In this document: in pieces, positions 1 through 9,432 of the stretch | How the letters are laid out: each line of letters opens with the position of its first letter | How positions within the stretch are numbered: position 1 is the first letter of the stretch | Assembly: GCA_028386065.3 (NCBI GenBank) | Contig: JAKUCV010004743.1 | Coordinates: forward strand, 85,313-149,312 | DNA length: 64,000 nt | Reading direction: 5' to 3' | DNA from: Turnera subulata | Lineage: Eukaryota > Streptophyta > Magnoliopsida > Malpighiales > Passifloraceae | Program-made: the position numbers and the translations under genes | The notes under the pieces: model-generated | Told to the model about the DNA's origin: nothing | Database searches by the model: none | The model's input: the letters and a program-made list of their open reading frames with translations, nothing else

Positions 1-496
1 CTTATTGTTGTGATTGTTGTGTTTATTTCGAAAGTATTATGGTTGATTATATATCACTGTTTATCTTTCGTCGGTGAGCACTTCGGACTCACCCCTCGCC
101 TGCGGGGTTTCATCCCGTAGGATGAGTTGCTTGTAGTGCAGGAGCGTACCGGGCAAGCTGAAGCGTACCCTCGGACAGGACTCGGATCCATTAGTTGCAT
201 TGGGCTTTGCATGTGATGTCATGTGAGTCATAAGTCTTCCGCTGTGCATATTGTTAAGCTTACTGCTGTGAATATGTTGTATTTGGGCCATTGAGCCGGA
301 TGGTTGTTGTTGTTGATGTCCCCAGGGTTCGGGTGACGAGTACCATGTTGGGCCGAAGGGCCGGTTTTCAGTTTTGTTATTGGGCCGTTGGCCAATTTAT
401 TGATTTACACACTGTTTGTTGGGCTTTATTGGGTTGGGTTGTCATAGTTCCGGCACGTGTTTACTGTGTACGGTAAATACGGGTTGGGGCGTCTCA
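1..496 (+). repeat. 5' LTR, 3' portion only
   Basis: Position 1 aligns with 4613 in the 3' LTR with few differences and the match runs to the GGGGCGTCTCA terminus at 496. The 3' LTR copy is broken at the equivalent of about position 313 by a Mutator-like insertion absent here. This copy is therefore the empty-site reference for that insertion. Confidence 0.9.
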
Positions 497-499
497 TTT

Positions 500-512
500 T
501 GGTAGCGGAGCG
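500..512 (+). other. Primer-binding site, tRNA-Met-like
   Basis: TGGTAGCGGAGCG lies 3 nt after the 5' LTR end. It resembles the usual plant initiator-Met site TGGTATCAGAGC with a few substitutions, as expected in an ageing element. Confidence 0.65.
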
Positions 513-836
513 GGCGTTAGGTCTTGTCGGGCAGTCTATGTGTGTTGTTGTCTTGTTTGCATAGTTCGCTCCAGTTGTTTAATATTTTACATCATTTAGT
601 TTGTGCATTTTGGATCCAGTCGAGGGACGCCAGCTGTCGCGGAACATACACATATGAGGTAAAAGATGCCATAAGTAAGCGGAAATACTAATATTATTGA
701 TACTGCAAATACTGAAAGTACAAAGGGAGATATTAATATTTTGATTACAAACCAAAATAATACATTGATATTTTATATTTTATAAAAAGGGAAATAATAC
801 ATTAATTTTTGATAAATTATAAAAATAGAAATACAT

Positions 837-1520
837 TTAACGATTCGGGACGACGTTGACATGAAAGCTGTTTGGATCGCTGTTGACGTTGACCGTGACC
901 CTATCGCTCCAAGAGAACCACATGCCGCCTCTGTCGCGCTGGCCAGGAATCTCGAACCGGTTTGCTGTTGGGAACCGGTGTGGGATGAGACCGTGATCGT
1001 CCCGTGGTTGCCACTGTGTCTCCGTCAGAAGAACCATGTTCGGCTTATACTGGTTCTTCAAGTCCCTCAGGATGCGTGAGAACTCTTGAGCACGTCTTGC
1101 CACTCCTCTGCAGTTCCACACCAGCAGTCGTGCCTTTGGCCAGGTTGGAGATAGCCTAGTCATTCTGGGCATGCTCTGAGCTGTCATTGAGAGTTGGTAG
1201 TAGGCGCCTTGCTCCACAATCTGGCAAGTGGACTCCAGATTGAACTCTTGAAGCCTCTCGGAGATAAAGAACATCACGGAGTTTGCCGAGCCGTAGAAGG
1301 ATGTCCTCAGTGCCCCATGGTCCTCTAGGAAGAACACCTCTTCTATTGGAGTGACGAAGAACCGCGACGAGTAGAGTTCGTCGACGAAGACAAGGCGTGG
1401 CATCCTGCCGAGCTCGTTCGGTAGCTTTTCAGCACATTCGTTGACCATGCTGTAGGCTAGACGATTCCTTCTGCCAAGATTGGCACCTTCGACGAAGAAG
1501 ACGGATGAAGGAGCAGGCAT
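837..1520 (-). CDS. Antisense ORF with LINE endonuclease-like C-terminal half
   Basis: An intact 227-codon frame runs antisense to the retrotransposon that contains it. About residues 130-225 read like the start of a plant L1 ORF2 apurinic endonuclease: LLVWNCRGVARR, then a LLTETQ block with the expected acidic residue, then a G-G-M-W-F-S-W block. The first 120 or so residues (MPAPSSVFFVEG onward) belong to no family I recognise. The usual downstream endonuclease motifs (GDFN, DH) and reverse transcriptase are absent, so it cannot be a working nuclease. It may be a captured LINE fragment fused to other sequence. No intact frame codes on the sense strand here. Whether it is expressed cannot be told. 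Confidence 0.5.
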   Translation of the reverse strand: MPAPSSVFFVEGANLGRRNRLAYSMVNECAEKLPNELGRMPRLVFVDELYSSRFFVTPIEEVFFLEDHGALRTSFYGSANSVMFFISERLQEFNLESTCQIVEQGAYYQLSMTAQSMPRMTRLSPTWPKARLLVWNCRGVARRAQEFSRILRDLKNQYKPNMVLLTETQWQPRDDHGLIPHRFPTANRFEIPGQRDRGGMWFSWSDRVTVNVNSDPNSFHVNVVPNR

Positions 1521-2429
1521 TTTGTTTGGACGTGTGGGGTTTTGTTTTACGATCGTTGTGTTTCTTTTGCCTCAGCATTTTGTTTGCTTTTGATGCTTTT
1601 GATGAATTACACTTCACCGCTCCTTCTTTTATACTCTTATGGGGAGCGTGATTACCGTTTTTGATTTTCAAGATTTTGTTTTTGAATTTACCGTTGCTTG
1701 CATTTATTGCTTTACGCGTTTTTCGGACCCATGCCAGAGATTTTCAGCCTATTTTCAACACATGATTTTATTTCGCTCTGGCTACCTTGTCTTTTGTTTT
1801 ATGGCCTTTCTATATATTTCTTGCATCTTTTATCACTTGCATCCGTGACCGTTGGGGCCAGATGGATGGGACCGTAACTCGAGTAGAGTGCATGTGCGAC
1901 GAGCTCACAGCTGTTCGGACATCGTGGAGAGATACGAGCCTTGACAGACGTTTTGGCTTATGCGGAAATTGTGAACAAGTGGGTAACGTGTCTTTCGAGG
2001 GACACAGGACGTTCCCGTGATCATCGTCTTGCCAGCTGATGGATGTCTTCTTTACGAGGTTAACCGACGTCACCGTTAACTGTACGTGTCACGTTTCTCA
2101 GGATTGAGAATGGACACGATCGAACTAGAGCGCCGAGCATGAAAACATATCTTGTTTAATTTCTTTTTGTTTTGATTTTGTTAAACGAGTCTTGTTTTGT
2201 TTTTAATTTCTTTATGTTGGTTATAATTCATTTTATCGGTCCTGTTTGTAACATCATTATGTTCGATTTTATTCATGACGGTTTTGTTATGTTTTAAATA
2301 TTTTGTTTTTCAGTTAAATATGATTTTTCACATCTTAACAAGAGAATTCATAATATAAGAATTTTTGATTTAAAAGGAAACTTATTTTATTTATTCATAA
2401 TATAGTTTTACAACAGGAGAAGAAGTGCT

Positions 2430-2818
2430 CTACGGAGCTACTTGCTTCTCAAGATCTTTTACAAGATTCTGGACGTTCCTCAGGTGTGGGAACAGCTCCG
2501 CGCACGCCAGTTCAATTTGTGCCACCGCCGAGCTGATCTTCCTCAGGGAGACGTTCAGTTGCGTCAACTTCTGCTGCGGTGTGCTGCTTCCAGCTATCGC
2601 TTTGCCTTTCTTGTCCTCAGCTTTCTTGCCGGCACGCTTCTTCCGTCGCTTTGGGGAGACCACCATATGCTCCTCCAGGCCGATGATGTTCGTCTTGAAG
2701 CGTTTCTTTGGAGGCTCATCATCGGAGCTTGTTGGGAAAGCTGTGCCGCCGATGTAGCTGTTGTTCTCGGAGTCTGAGGTCGTTTTTTATCTCAGTGGAG
2801 AATCCATGACTGTGTGTG
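2430..2818 (-). pseudogene. Antisense lysine-rich ORF with one early stop
   Basis: Read on the minus strand, an ATG at 2818 opens MDSPLR, then a TAA stop, and the same frame continues to a stop at 2430. An internal ATG at 2666 leaves a clean 78-residue frame. Content: an acidic/Ser segment, a basic cluster SPKRRKKRAGKK that looks like a nuclear localisation signal, and a heptad-like C-terminal half (LNVSLRKISSAVAQIELACAEL) cut here only for reference; it suggests a coiled coil. I do not recognise the family. It lies just inside the 3' LTR of a retrotransposon, the position where extra antisense ORFs have been described in plant LTR elements. Confidence 0.4.
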
Positions 2819-4200
2819 AATATGCCAGTCATGAGATTTGGTATTTATAAGCGGATGAGATGTCGCTTAAGGGTATAAGCGGTATCTCATGTTGAGGTTG
2901 GATACCTAGCAGAGTGTACCAGAAGCTTATCGTGGTAGGACCCACGGATAAGACGGAATTTCGGGGACGAAATTCTTTTTAAGGTGGGTAGAATGTAACA
3001 GCCCGGGTAAAAATTGGATTTTTACTGGGACCGTTAAAGTCGTTAAACAGTGATTTACCGAATGAATTAATCTTAGGTAATTAATTCACGGTAAAACGGG
3101 AGTCGTTTTTCGATTTATAATTTTATTCTTTGTTGGACTATTAAAAAGACCTATAGTAATCCGGTTTATTTAATTTATACTTGGACTGTTGATAGTTAAA
3201 GGCCCAATTATACTTATTTACTTGATTTAATTATCAAATGTAAATTTAAAAAAAATATATAAATATGATTATTTATGAGTTATAAACACATATGTATAAA
3301 TGACTATATATATATGTCCTATTAAATTTATGTTTAGCTAAATAATGAAGTTACAACTTGATTTATCACATAAACACATATATGGTTAAGTAGGAATTAT
3401 CTACTATATATGTATAAGTATGGTCACACTAGATATACGTTTAATCTAGTATCGATTTATATATAAATATACATATATATATGTATTTTAATATGTTTAT
3501 GTTTTTCCCTTATCGACAAAGGGCTAAAAGGCCGGGATATCGGCTTGGAGCTCGGTTTCGGTTTTCAACTTAAAGATCGAGTATGACTGGTATATCGATT
3601 AAAGAGGCTAATTTCATATTAAAGGAAAACATGGAAATAATAGGAATTAGACTTGGTATAAGACAAGCCGTGTAACTATTTCTAATACCGGCATCATGCA
3701 TAATCATCCATGTTTGCGCATTATAAGTGATTATTGTGTTTCTATATGTACATATAGGGTATCGAGGGTTGACCGGATAGCAGTTTCAGAGACATACCAG
3801 GTGAGGATGGATAAACCTTGATATGTGCCCGTAGTGCTGTGTGTGTATCTTTGTTGTTTATGTATTTTTGATGTTAGATTGATCTGTTGGAATAATTATT
3901 GACTGTTACCTGATTGCTGTGGAATTATTGATGCTGTTGTTGGTTTGTGATAGATTTGTGTATGACATGTTGGAAATAATGCTGAGCTGTTAATTTTGAA
4001 TAATTTGTGTCATGAGTTTGAGATAAGAGATTGAGTCTGTGGAATTAATCTGAAATAATAGAAATTGGGAAATCGATGAAAGAGTAATGGATTGAACTGG
4101 AATTTGAGATGATGATATAATTGTCACGTGGAAGTAGTGGTACGACTAGATGGTTAGAGACTCGTTCTGTGGTGTCATGACCAGAGGGTTTGTTGGTTTG

Positions 4201-4328
4201 GGTGTTGACCCCGGATTTGTGATATTGGGATGTTGATCCCGGATTTGTGATATTGGGATGTTGATCCCGGATTTGAGATATTGGGATGTTGATCCCGGAT
4301 TTGAGATATGGGGATGTTGATCCCGGAT
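4201..4328 (+). repeat. 27-28-bp minisatellite inside LTR
   Basis: Nearly five head-to-tail copies of a unit GGGATGTTGATCCCGGATTT followed by GTGATATT or GAGATATT. Copies differ by one or two bases. The short frame across it on the minus strand is a repeat artefact. Confidence 0.9.
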
Positions 4329-4930
4329 TGTGGTGGGGCCTGGCATCCAGAATTAGTTAATAACCAGGTACGACCCTAGCTTGTCCAGTGACGGGGCCTG
4401 GAAGATAAAATTCGTAATAAAAATAATTAAGCATTCATTTGGTCTTGGTTTTGATATGATTCAGTAGGATTCCTCTATCGTGTTGTTTGTGTTGGTTTCC
4501 TCTGTTATGTTGTTCGTGTTGGTTTCCTCTGATGTGTTGTTGAGTTGGATTTCTCTGTCGTATAGTATGTGTTAGTTGTTTTGGCAGTATCCTTCTGATG
4601 TGATGGTTCTTGCTTATTGTTGTGATTGTTGTGTTTATTTCGAAAGTATTATGGTTGATTATATATCACTGTTTATCTTTCGTCGGTGAGCGCTTCGGAC
4701 TCACCCCTCGCCTGCGGGGTTTCATCCCGTAGGATGAGTTGCTTGTAGTGCAGGAGCGTACCGGGCAAGCTGAAGCGTACCCTCGGACAGGACTCGGATC
4801 CATTAGTTGCATTGGGCTTTGCATGTGATGTCATGTGAGTCATAAGTCTTCCGCTATGCATATTGTTGAGCTTACTGCTGTGAATATGTTGTATTTGGGC
4901 CATTGAGCCGGATGGTTGTTGTTGTTGATG

Positions 4931-5130
4931 GGTTAAAAGACGCAGTGTGTCCTTTCACTTTTTCGATTTCAATGTTTATGTCCCTCTTCTTTTTATTTCA
5001 AACATTATGTCCCCGAACCTGTTGGAAATGAAACAATGTTGTCCAATTTACCTCTAATTCCCGGTCATCCAATCAGTGTCTGCCATGTGTCTTGAGGGGT
5101 CGGGCCCCGCTGCCAGGTGGAAATTTTTTT
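4931..5130 (+). repeat. Left terminal inverted repeat of MULE
   Basis: Pairs with 6250-6443. The outer 90 bp are nearly perfect inverted copies; the inner part is diverged but recognisable as far as the CAGGTGGAAA block near 5115-5125. Confidence 0.9.
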
Positions 5131-5485
5131 CCCTTCCCTCTATTTTCCGGATTTTCATGTTTTGGAGGAAAAAAAATTAAAATATTTTTTTAATTACTTT
5201 TTATTTCCCCTCTCTCCAAACTCTCCGAGCGCCGCCCCGCTTCCCCTTACCCCTCCCTCCTTCCTCCACCGCCCCCCCTCTGCAGCCAACAACAAGACTA
5301 CAACCTCTCCTCTCCTCCACCCCTTCAACTTCGCCGAGCGCGACGCCGACTTCAACCTCTCCTTCTCCGGCGACGCCTTCGACCTCCTCACCCTCGCCGT
5401 GTTTACGTCAGCATGGGAGGAGGTCTGTTCTCGGACGGATCTGGGACGGAGGTTCCAAGGTGTACCTCTTATTGCGCTCGCGTGA
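5117..5485 (+). pseudogene. Captured GC-rich gene fragment in MULE (unidentified)
   Basis: An open frame of 122 codons covers the GC-rich core of the MULE. After a low-complexity Pro/Ser-rich stretch it reads FAERDADFNLSFSGDAFDLL and ends near 5485. Codon use in 5330-5410 is strongly biased to C/G third positions, unlike the AT-rich neighbours, as in first exons of GC-rich plant genes. Exon-like blocks with consensus donors follow near 5536 and 5754. I cannot name the parent gene. It starts inside the TIR, so the ATG may belong to the element rather than to the captured gene. Confidence 0.4.
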
Positions 5486-6249
5486 CAGGGCTTGGCGGGT
5501 AGAACCGAGCGTCACGTCGCCGCCTCCTTCGTCGAGGTAAGCCACCGTTTCACTCTTTCTTCCCCTATTGCTTTTCTGGTTTTGGATCTATGGATTTGTT
5601 GGTGTTTTGTGTGTGTTGGTGGCTCGGATGATGTTTGGGGAGTAGAGGATCGTGGTGGTTGACGTATCCGAGGCTGCACCGTCCAGTTGCTGCGGTTCTG
5701 CTCACGCCTCCCGTCGCCGCCTCGCCTCGTTTGCCGCCGCTGCAACTCGTGAAGGTGAGCAGCCGTCCACGGGTTGAAGATGACCCTCTTGGATTGGATT
5801 GAAATGGGTGGAAGAATACGAGGGGTTTGATTCTTTTTTGATGATTTTAATCGTTGTTGCTCATGGTGCAGTGCTCCAATCGGGTAGCGATGGTGGTGGC
5901 TTCGTCATGTTTGACTCGATCGATGCATGCTGTGATGGAGTCGAGCTTAACCAGTTGGCGGGTCGTCGGTAATTGTATGCTTGGCCCGCTGTGAAGAGGA
6001 AGATCGGCACGACGTCGTGTAGTGTTTTTTTTTTTCTTCTTTGTTGCACATATATGGGAATAATGGTGAAAGGAGTAGCTGATTCTTTTTTAAAAATTGT
6101 GTTTATTTTTTCCTTTTTAAATAGTTTTAGAATTAATTTATAACATAAAATTAAAACTAAGTGAGAATTTGGAGCTTTTATATTTTTTTTCTTTTCTACC
6201 ATTTCAGAAAAATTTCGATTTTCTTTAAAATAAGGAGGGGGAGCAAAAC

Positions 6250-6443
6250 ATTTTCCACCTAGATGCGGGGCCCGGTCCCCGAGACACGTGGCGGGCTGTG
6301 ATTGGATGACCGGCAATTGGAGGTAAATTGGACGACATTGCTCTATTTCTAACAGGTTCGGGGACATAATGTTTGAAATAAAAAGAAGAGGGACATAAAC
6401 ATTGAAATCGAAAAAGTGAAAGGACACACTGCGTCTTTTAACC
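6250..6443 (-). repeat. Right terminal inverted repeat of MULE
   Basis: Reverse complement of the left arm. It ends CACTGCGTCTTTTAACC directly before the second target copy GTTGTTGATG. Confidence 0.9.
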
Positions 6444-6631
6444 GTTGTTGATGTCTCCGGGGTTCGGGTGACGAGTACCATGTTGGGCCGAAGGGCCGGT
6501 TTTCAGTTTTGTTATTGGGCCGTTGGCTAATTTATTGATTTACACACTGTTTGTTGGGCTTTATTGGGTTGGGTTGTCATAGTTCCGGCACGTGTTTACT
6601 GTGTACGGTAAATACGGGTCGGGGCGTCTCA

Positions 6632-7483
6632 TTTATGAAAAATATGACAAATATAGGTAATGTTTAGTAAAAGACAAACAATATTGCCAATGCCGCATCA
6701 GCTATATATTCTTATTCATCGAAAGAAAAAAAAATAGAATGACAACTAGTTGTTTTAGCATTAGTTTGTTCTTTTTTCTAGTAATTCTGGGTAGGAGGGA
6801 TGTACTAATGTTTTATAAGTAGGAAGTAGCTAGGCCGACCCATTTTTCTTTTTGGAGGAATGAAAATGTAATGAACTTATGCTTCTCATTTTAACACTGA
6901 TGCATGTGAAAGATGAACTAATTAAATATTATGATTGATATCGTAGAAAAACTTGCTAAAAGTTTTATTTACCATCACCATGCACACCACGTTTTCTGAC
7001 TTTCTTAAGAAATTTGGGTCATGTAAAAGTTTAGTGAACTTCGATCGTGGAATCAATTAGTTCCGGCGGTGTTCTCGGCTCTATGTCATGTACATTCTCA
7101 CCTTTTCTATGTAACTATTATTCATCAATAAAGAACATCAACTTCCATAAAATAAAATAACAAAATTAATTAGTTCCTACATCTTAATAAAAAAATTGCA
7201 TTTTAAAAAAGAACTAGCATTTACCAAGTGCTTCAAGAGACCGATTATGGCTTGCTAAAGTTAAGAAATTAATCTTCCTAAAAACAAAAGTTAAGAAATT
7301 AATAAGTTATCGTATTACTTATTTAATTGTGTATAGGCTTGATGATTTCCTTGGTAAACTTACATATAGTTAATTTCCTTCTATATATTCTATCAGGTCC
7401 TTTTGAGATTTCAGTAGTTCTTTTTCTTCCAATTCGTTTATAGATTAGTATTTCCTGTTCGTTCTATGTTTTTTCTCCATATT
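6632..7483. other. AT-rich spacer
   Basis: No frame of note, no recognisable repeat and no gene-like composition. Short poly(A/T) tracts only. Confidence 0.6.
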
Positions 7484-7661
7484 GTTATCAAACCCGGCCA
7501 AGCCTAATTTGGTTGAACCCGGATAACAATGACCCCAAGGCCAATTCAAATTTTTAACCCCTCGGATTGCAGCTTCCAAAAATCCAGGCGAGTCATGGTG
7601 GATTCCCCGGATTTTCAGGGTCTCGTGACCTGTTTTTGATTTTTTTACAGGTTATAAATTA

Positions 7662-8720
7662 TTGAGGAAGATGCATCTGCATAATGAGGTCCTGATTATG
7701 AAGCTAGCTTGGTCATTAATTTCGAGACCACATACTTTATGGGTCCGAATCTTGCGAGCTAAGTATGCTACTGGGGCTGGTTTGATTCCACAGGTGGAGA
7801 AGCGGGCACAGATGTCTCATATTTGGCGAGGGATTGTTTATGTTTGGGAGTTAGTTAAGAAGGGTGTGCTCTGGATCTTGGGGGACGGCTCTTCGGTTCG
7901 TTTCTGGTCGGATGCATGGGTATTTGGGTTGCCTCCACTATCTACTGTAGCCAGTGCTCCTCTTCCGAGTCATTGGCTGGAGCTCCCAGTTCTTCACTTT
8001 GTCAATGAACAAGGCCAGTGGAATTGGGGGTTGATTGAGGATTATCTTCCTTCGCATGTGGTCCTCAAAATAGCAAGCATGCTGCCGCCGTCTCCTGCAT
8101 GTGGGCGCGATACTGTTGCCTAGGCGCACGATCCGTCTAGTCTTTGCACGGCCCGTAGTGCCTTTCATACTTTGTGCCCGGCGAGTGTCGATACCCCCCT
8201 TTGGCAGAGATTATGGAAACTCAAGGTCCCCTACCGTATTTGCACCTTCTTATGGACAACGGCAAAAGGAGGTATCATGACGAATGTGCAACGGTGTCGG
8301 CGTCATATCGCGTTGGATAATAGCTGCCCACGGTGCCATATTTACTCGGAGTCTGCTCTCCATGCGCTAAGGGATTGTGCCTCTGTGGTACAGTTCTGGC
8401 GTGAGCTCCTTCCTTCGCATTTAGTGCAGGAGTTTTTTGATCTCCCATTCCCGCTATGGCTTGAGTGGAATCTTGATAGTCGACGGGGGCAATCTTTGGA
8501 TATGCCATGGGGGGTATTGTTTGCTACTACAGCTTGGTGGGTGTGGAAATGGCGTAATTCGCTTGTCTTCAACCATGAGGATGGACTGTCTCCCGGTAAG
8601 CATACCTTTATTCTGCAGCAGGTTTCCGAGTTCTCCAGTAGCTTCCGATCTCAGGAGACAACACTGGGGTCTTCGTTTTGTCGTCAAGAGGTGCTCATTA
8701 GCTGGAAGCCTCCCGCCTAA
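7662..8720 (+). pseudogene. L1 ORF2 remnant: linker and zf-RVT
   Basis: The first frame (7662-8123) carries the LINE pattern VLWILGDGSSVRFWSDAW. The frame 8172-8720 carries the zf-RVT pattern: LWKLKVPYRICTFLW, then CPRCHIYSESALHALRDC with the Cys/His spacing of that motif, and a later W-W-V-W-K-W-R-N block. A stop and about 50 bp of damage separate the two frames near 8123-8170. In L1 elements this region lies between reverse transcriptase and RNase H. Confidence 0.75.
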
Positions 8721-8732
8721 GGCTGGTGGAAG

Positions 8733-9213
8733 TTGAATGTTGACGGTGCCTATTTGTCAACCTCTTCGAGGATCTCATGTGGTGGGGTGGTGCGTGATGT
8801 CCATGGTACTTGGGTGTCGGGATTTACCCACTATATTGGTGTTGGATCTGCTCTTCTAGCTGAGCTCTGGGGTTTGCTGGATGGCTTATCCATTGCTTGG
8901 TCTCTAGGCTGTCGGAAGCTTGAAGTGGAGTCCGACTCCAAGGTCGTGGTGGATATGGTGTTGGATACGACATCGCACCATACGACCTATGCTGCTTTCA
9001 TCACTGCCATTTGACAATGGCTTAACCGGGACTGGGATGTGGTTCTTCGTCATGTATATCGTGAAGCGAACATGGTGGCGGATTACTTGGCAGGGTTAGG
9101 ATCCTCTTATGATGTTGGTCTTCATTATTTAGATGTTTCTCCTGTTGAATGCTTGTCGCTCCTGAATGCTAATATTGGTGCAGTGGCTCGCCCACGATCT
9201 GTTCCTGTTTTAT
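8733..9213 (+). pseudogene. L1 RNase H domain remnant
   Basis: The frame opens NVDGAYLSTSSRISCGGVVR, the usual start of plant-type RNase H in LINEs with its first catalytic Asp. It then has A-E-L-W-G-L-L-D-G-L (catalytic Glu) and VESDSKVVVDMV (second Asp). A TGA at 9012-9014 interrupts it. The same frame resumes with VYREANMVADYLAGLG, the C-terminal block, and ends near 9213. The stop truncates the domain before its last conserved block. Confidence 0.75.
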
Positions 9214-9432
9214 GATTTCCTAATAATAGGCCTTGAGCCAACCCTTTCTACCAAAAAAAATTAAATTTTTACAAATTTTTCTTGGTCAAACCATAGTTAA
9301 AACCTTTGGTTGGACTTTTTCTTAAAAATATTATTTTAATTATTAATAGTAATTCCTTGTTAGAGATAGATGAACTCGTTAGAAATATTGACCCGCGACA
9401 CGGGTCACTGGTCAGGCTGAGAGTTTGATAAC

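Larger units (their letters stand above)
4931..6443. mobile_element. Mutator-like DNA transposon, non-autonomous, Pack-MULE-like
   Basis: The element begins GGTTAAAAGACGCAGTG and ends with its reverse complement. The inverted arms stay alignable for about 200 bp each. A perfect 10-bp direct repeat GTTGTTGATG flanks it (4921-4930, 6444-6453). The homologous 5' LTR near 305-314 holds a single copy, which proves insertion. Long TIRs with a 9-11-bp duplication are the signature of MULEs. No transposase frame is present. The core (about 5130-6250) is much more GC-rich than its surroundings and looks exon-like, with CCGCC/CCTCC-rich blocks followed by GTAAG- and GTGAG-type donors near 5536 and 5754. 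Capture is inferred from composition only. Confidence 0.9.
1..6631 (+). mobile_element. Non-autonomous Tekay/Del-like LTR retrotransposon (5' end outside window)
   Basis: The segment 1-496 recurs at 4613-6631, and together they form the two LTRs. The LTR starts TGTAACAGCCCGGG and ends GGGGCGTCTCA. A tRNA-Met-like primer site follows the 5' LTR, and a polypurine-type stretch containing GGACGAAATT lies just before the 3' LTR; both are typical of Del/Tekay chromoviruses. The internal region (497-2993) is only about 2.5 kb and has no sense-strand gag, protease, reverse transcriptase or integrase. It holds two antisense reading frames instead. Mobility would have depended on enzymes from a related element. 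The family is inferred from termini and the PPT block, not from protein. The 5' target duplication lies outside the window. Confidence 0.85.
2994..6631 (+). repeat. 3' LTR, interrupted by a Mutator-like element
   Basis: Runs from TGTAACAGCCCGGG at 2994 to GGGGCGTCTCA at 6631. Removing the insertion (4931-6443) and one target copy leaves about 2.1 kb. It contains a 28-bp minisatellite near 4200-4330 and a looser GTTGGTTTCCTCTG-type array near 4470-4560. Confidence 0.85.
7655..9260 (+). mobile_element. 5'-truncated L1 LINE remnant
   Basis: The segment corresponds to the last third of a plant L1 ORF2: the post-RT linker, the zf-RVT block and the RNase H domain, then a short 3' UTR ending in an A8 tail at 9253-9260. 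The endonuclease and reverse transcriptase are missing. Truncation at the 5' end is the usual outcome of incomplete target-primed reverse transcription. At least two stops interrupt the frame, so it is dead. Confidence 0.8.
7484..9432. repeat. Inverted 10-mer pair flanking the L1 remnant
   Basis: GTTATCAAAC at 7484-7493 and its exact reverse complement at 9423-9432 flank the L1 remnant. Similarity continues inward loosely with CCCGG/GGTCA-type words. It could be the ends of an older inverted-repeat element that received the L1. The only flanking duplication I see is CAT, so the call is weak. Confidence 0.3.

Noticed and set aside
61..291. 76-codon minus-strand frame, repeated almost identically at 4673-4903
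   Set aside because: It is conserved only because both copies lie in the two LTRs of one element; no motif or family supports a protein.
5861..6481. 206-codon minus-strand frame across the right MULE arm
   Set aside because: It runs from element core through the TIR into the LTR, so it crosses an insertion boundary and cannot be an original gene.
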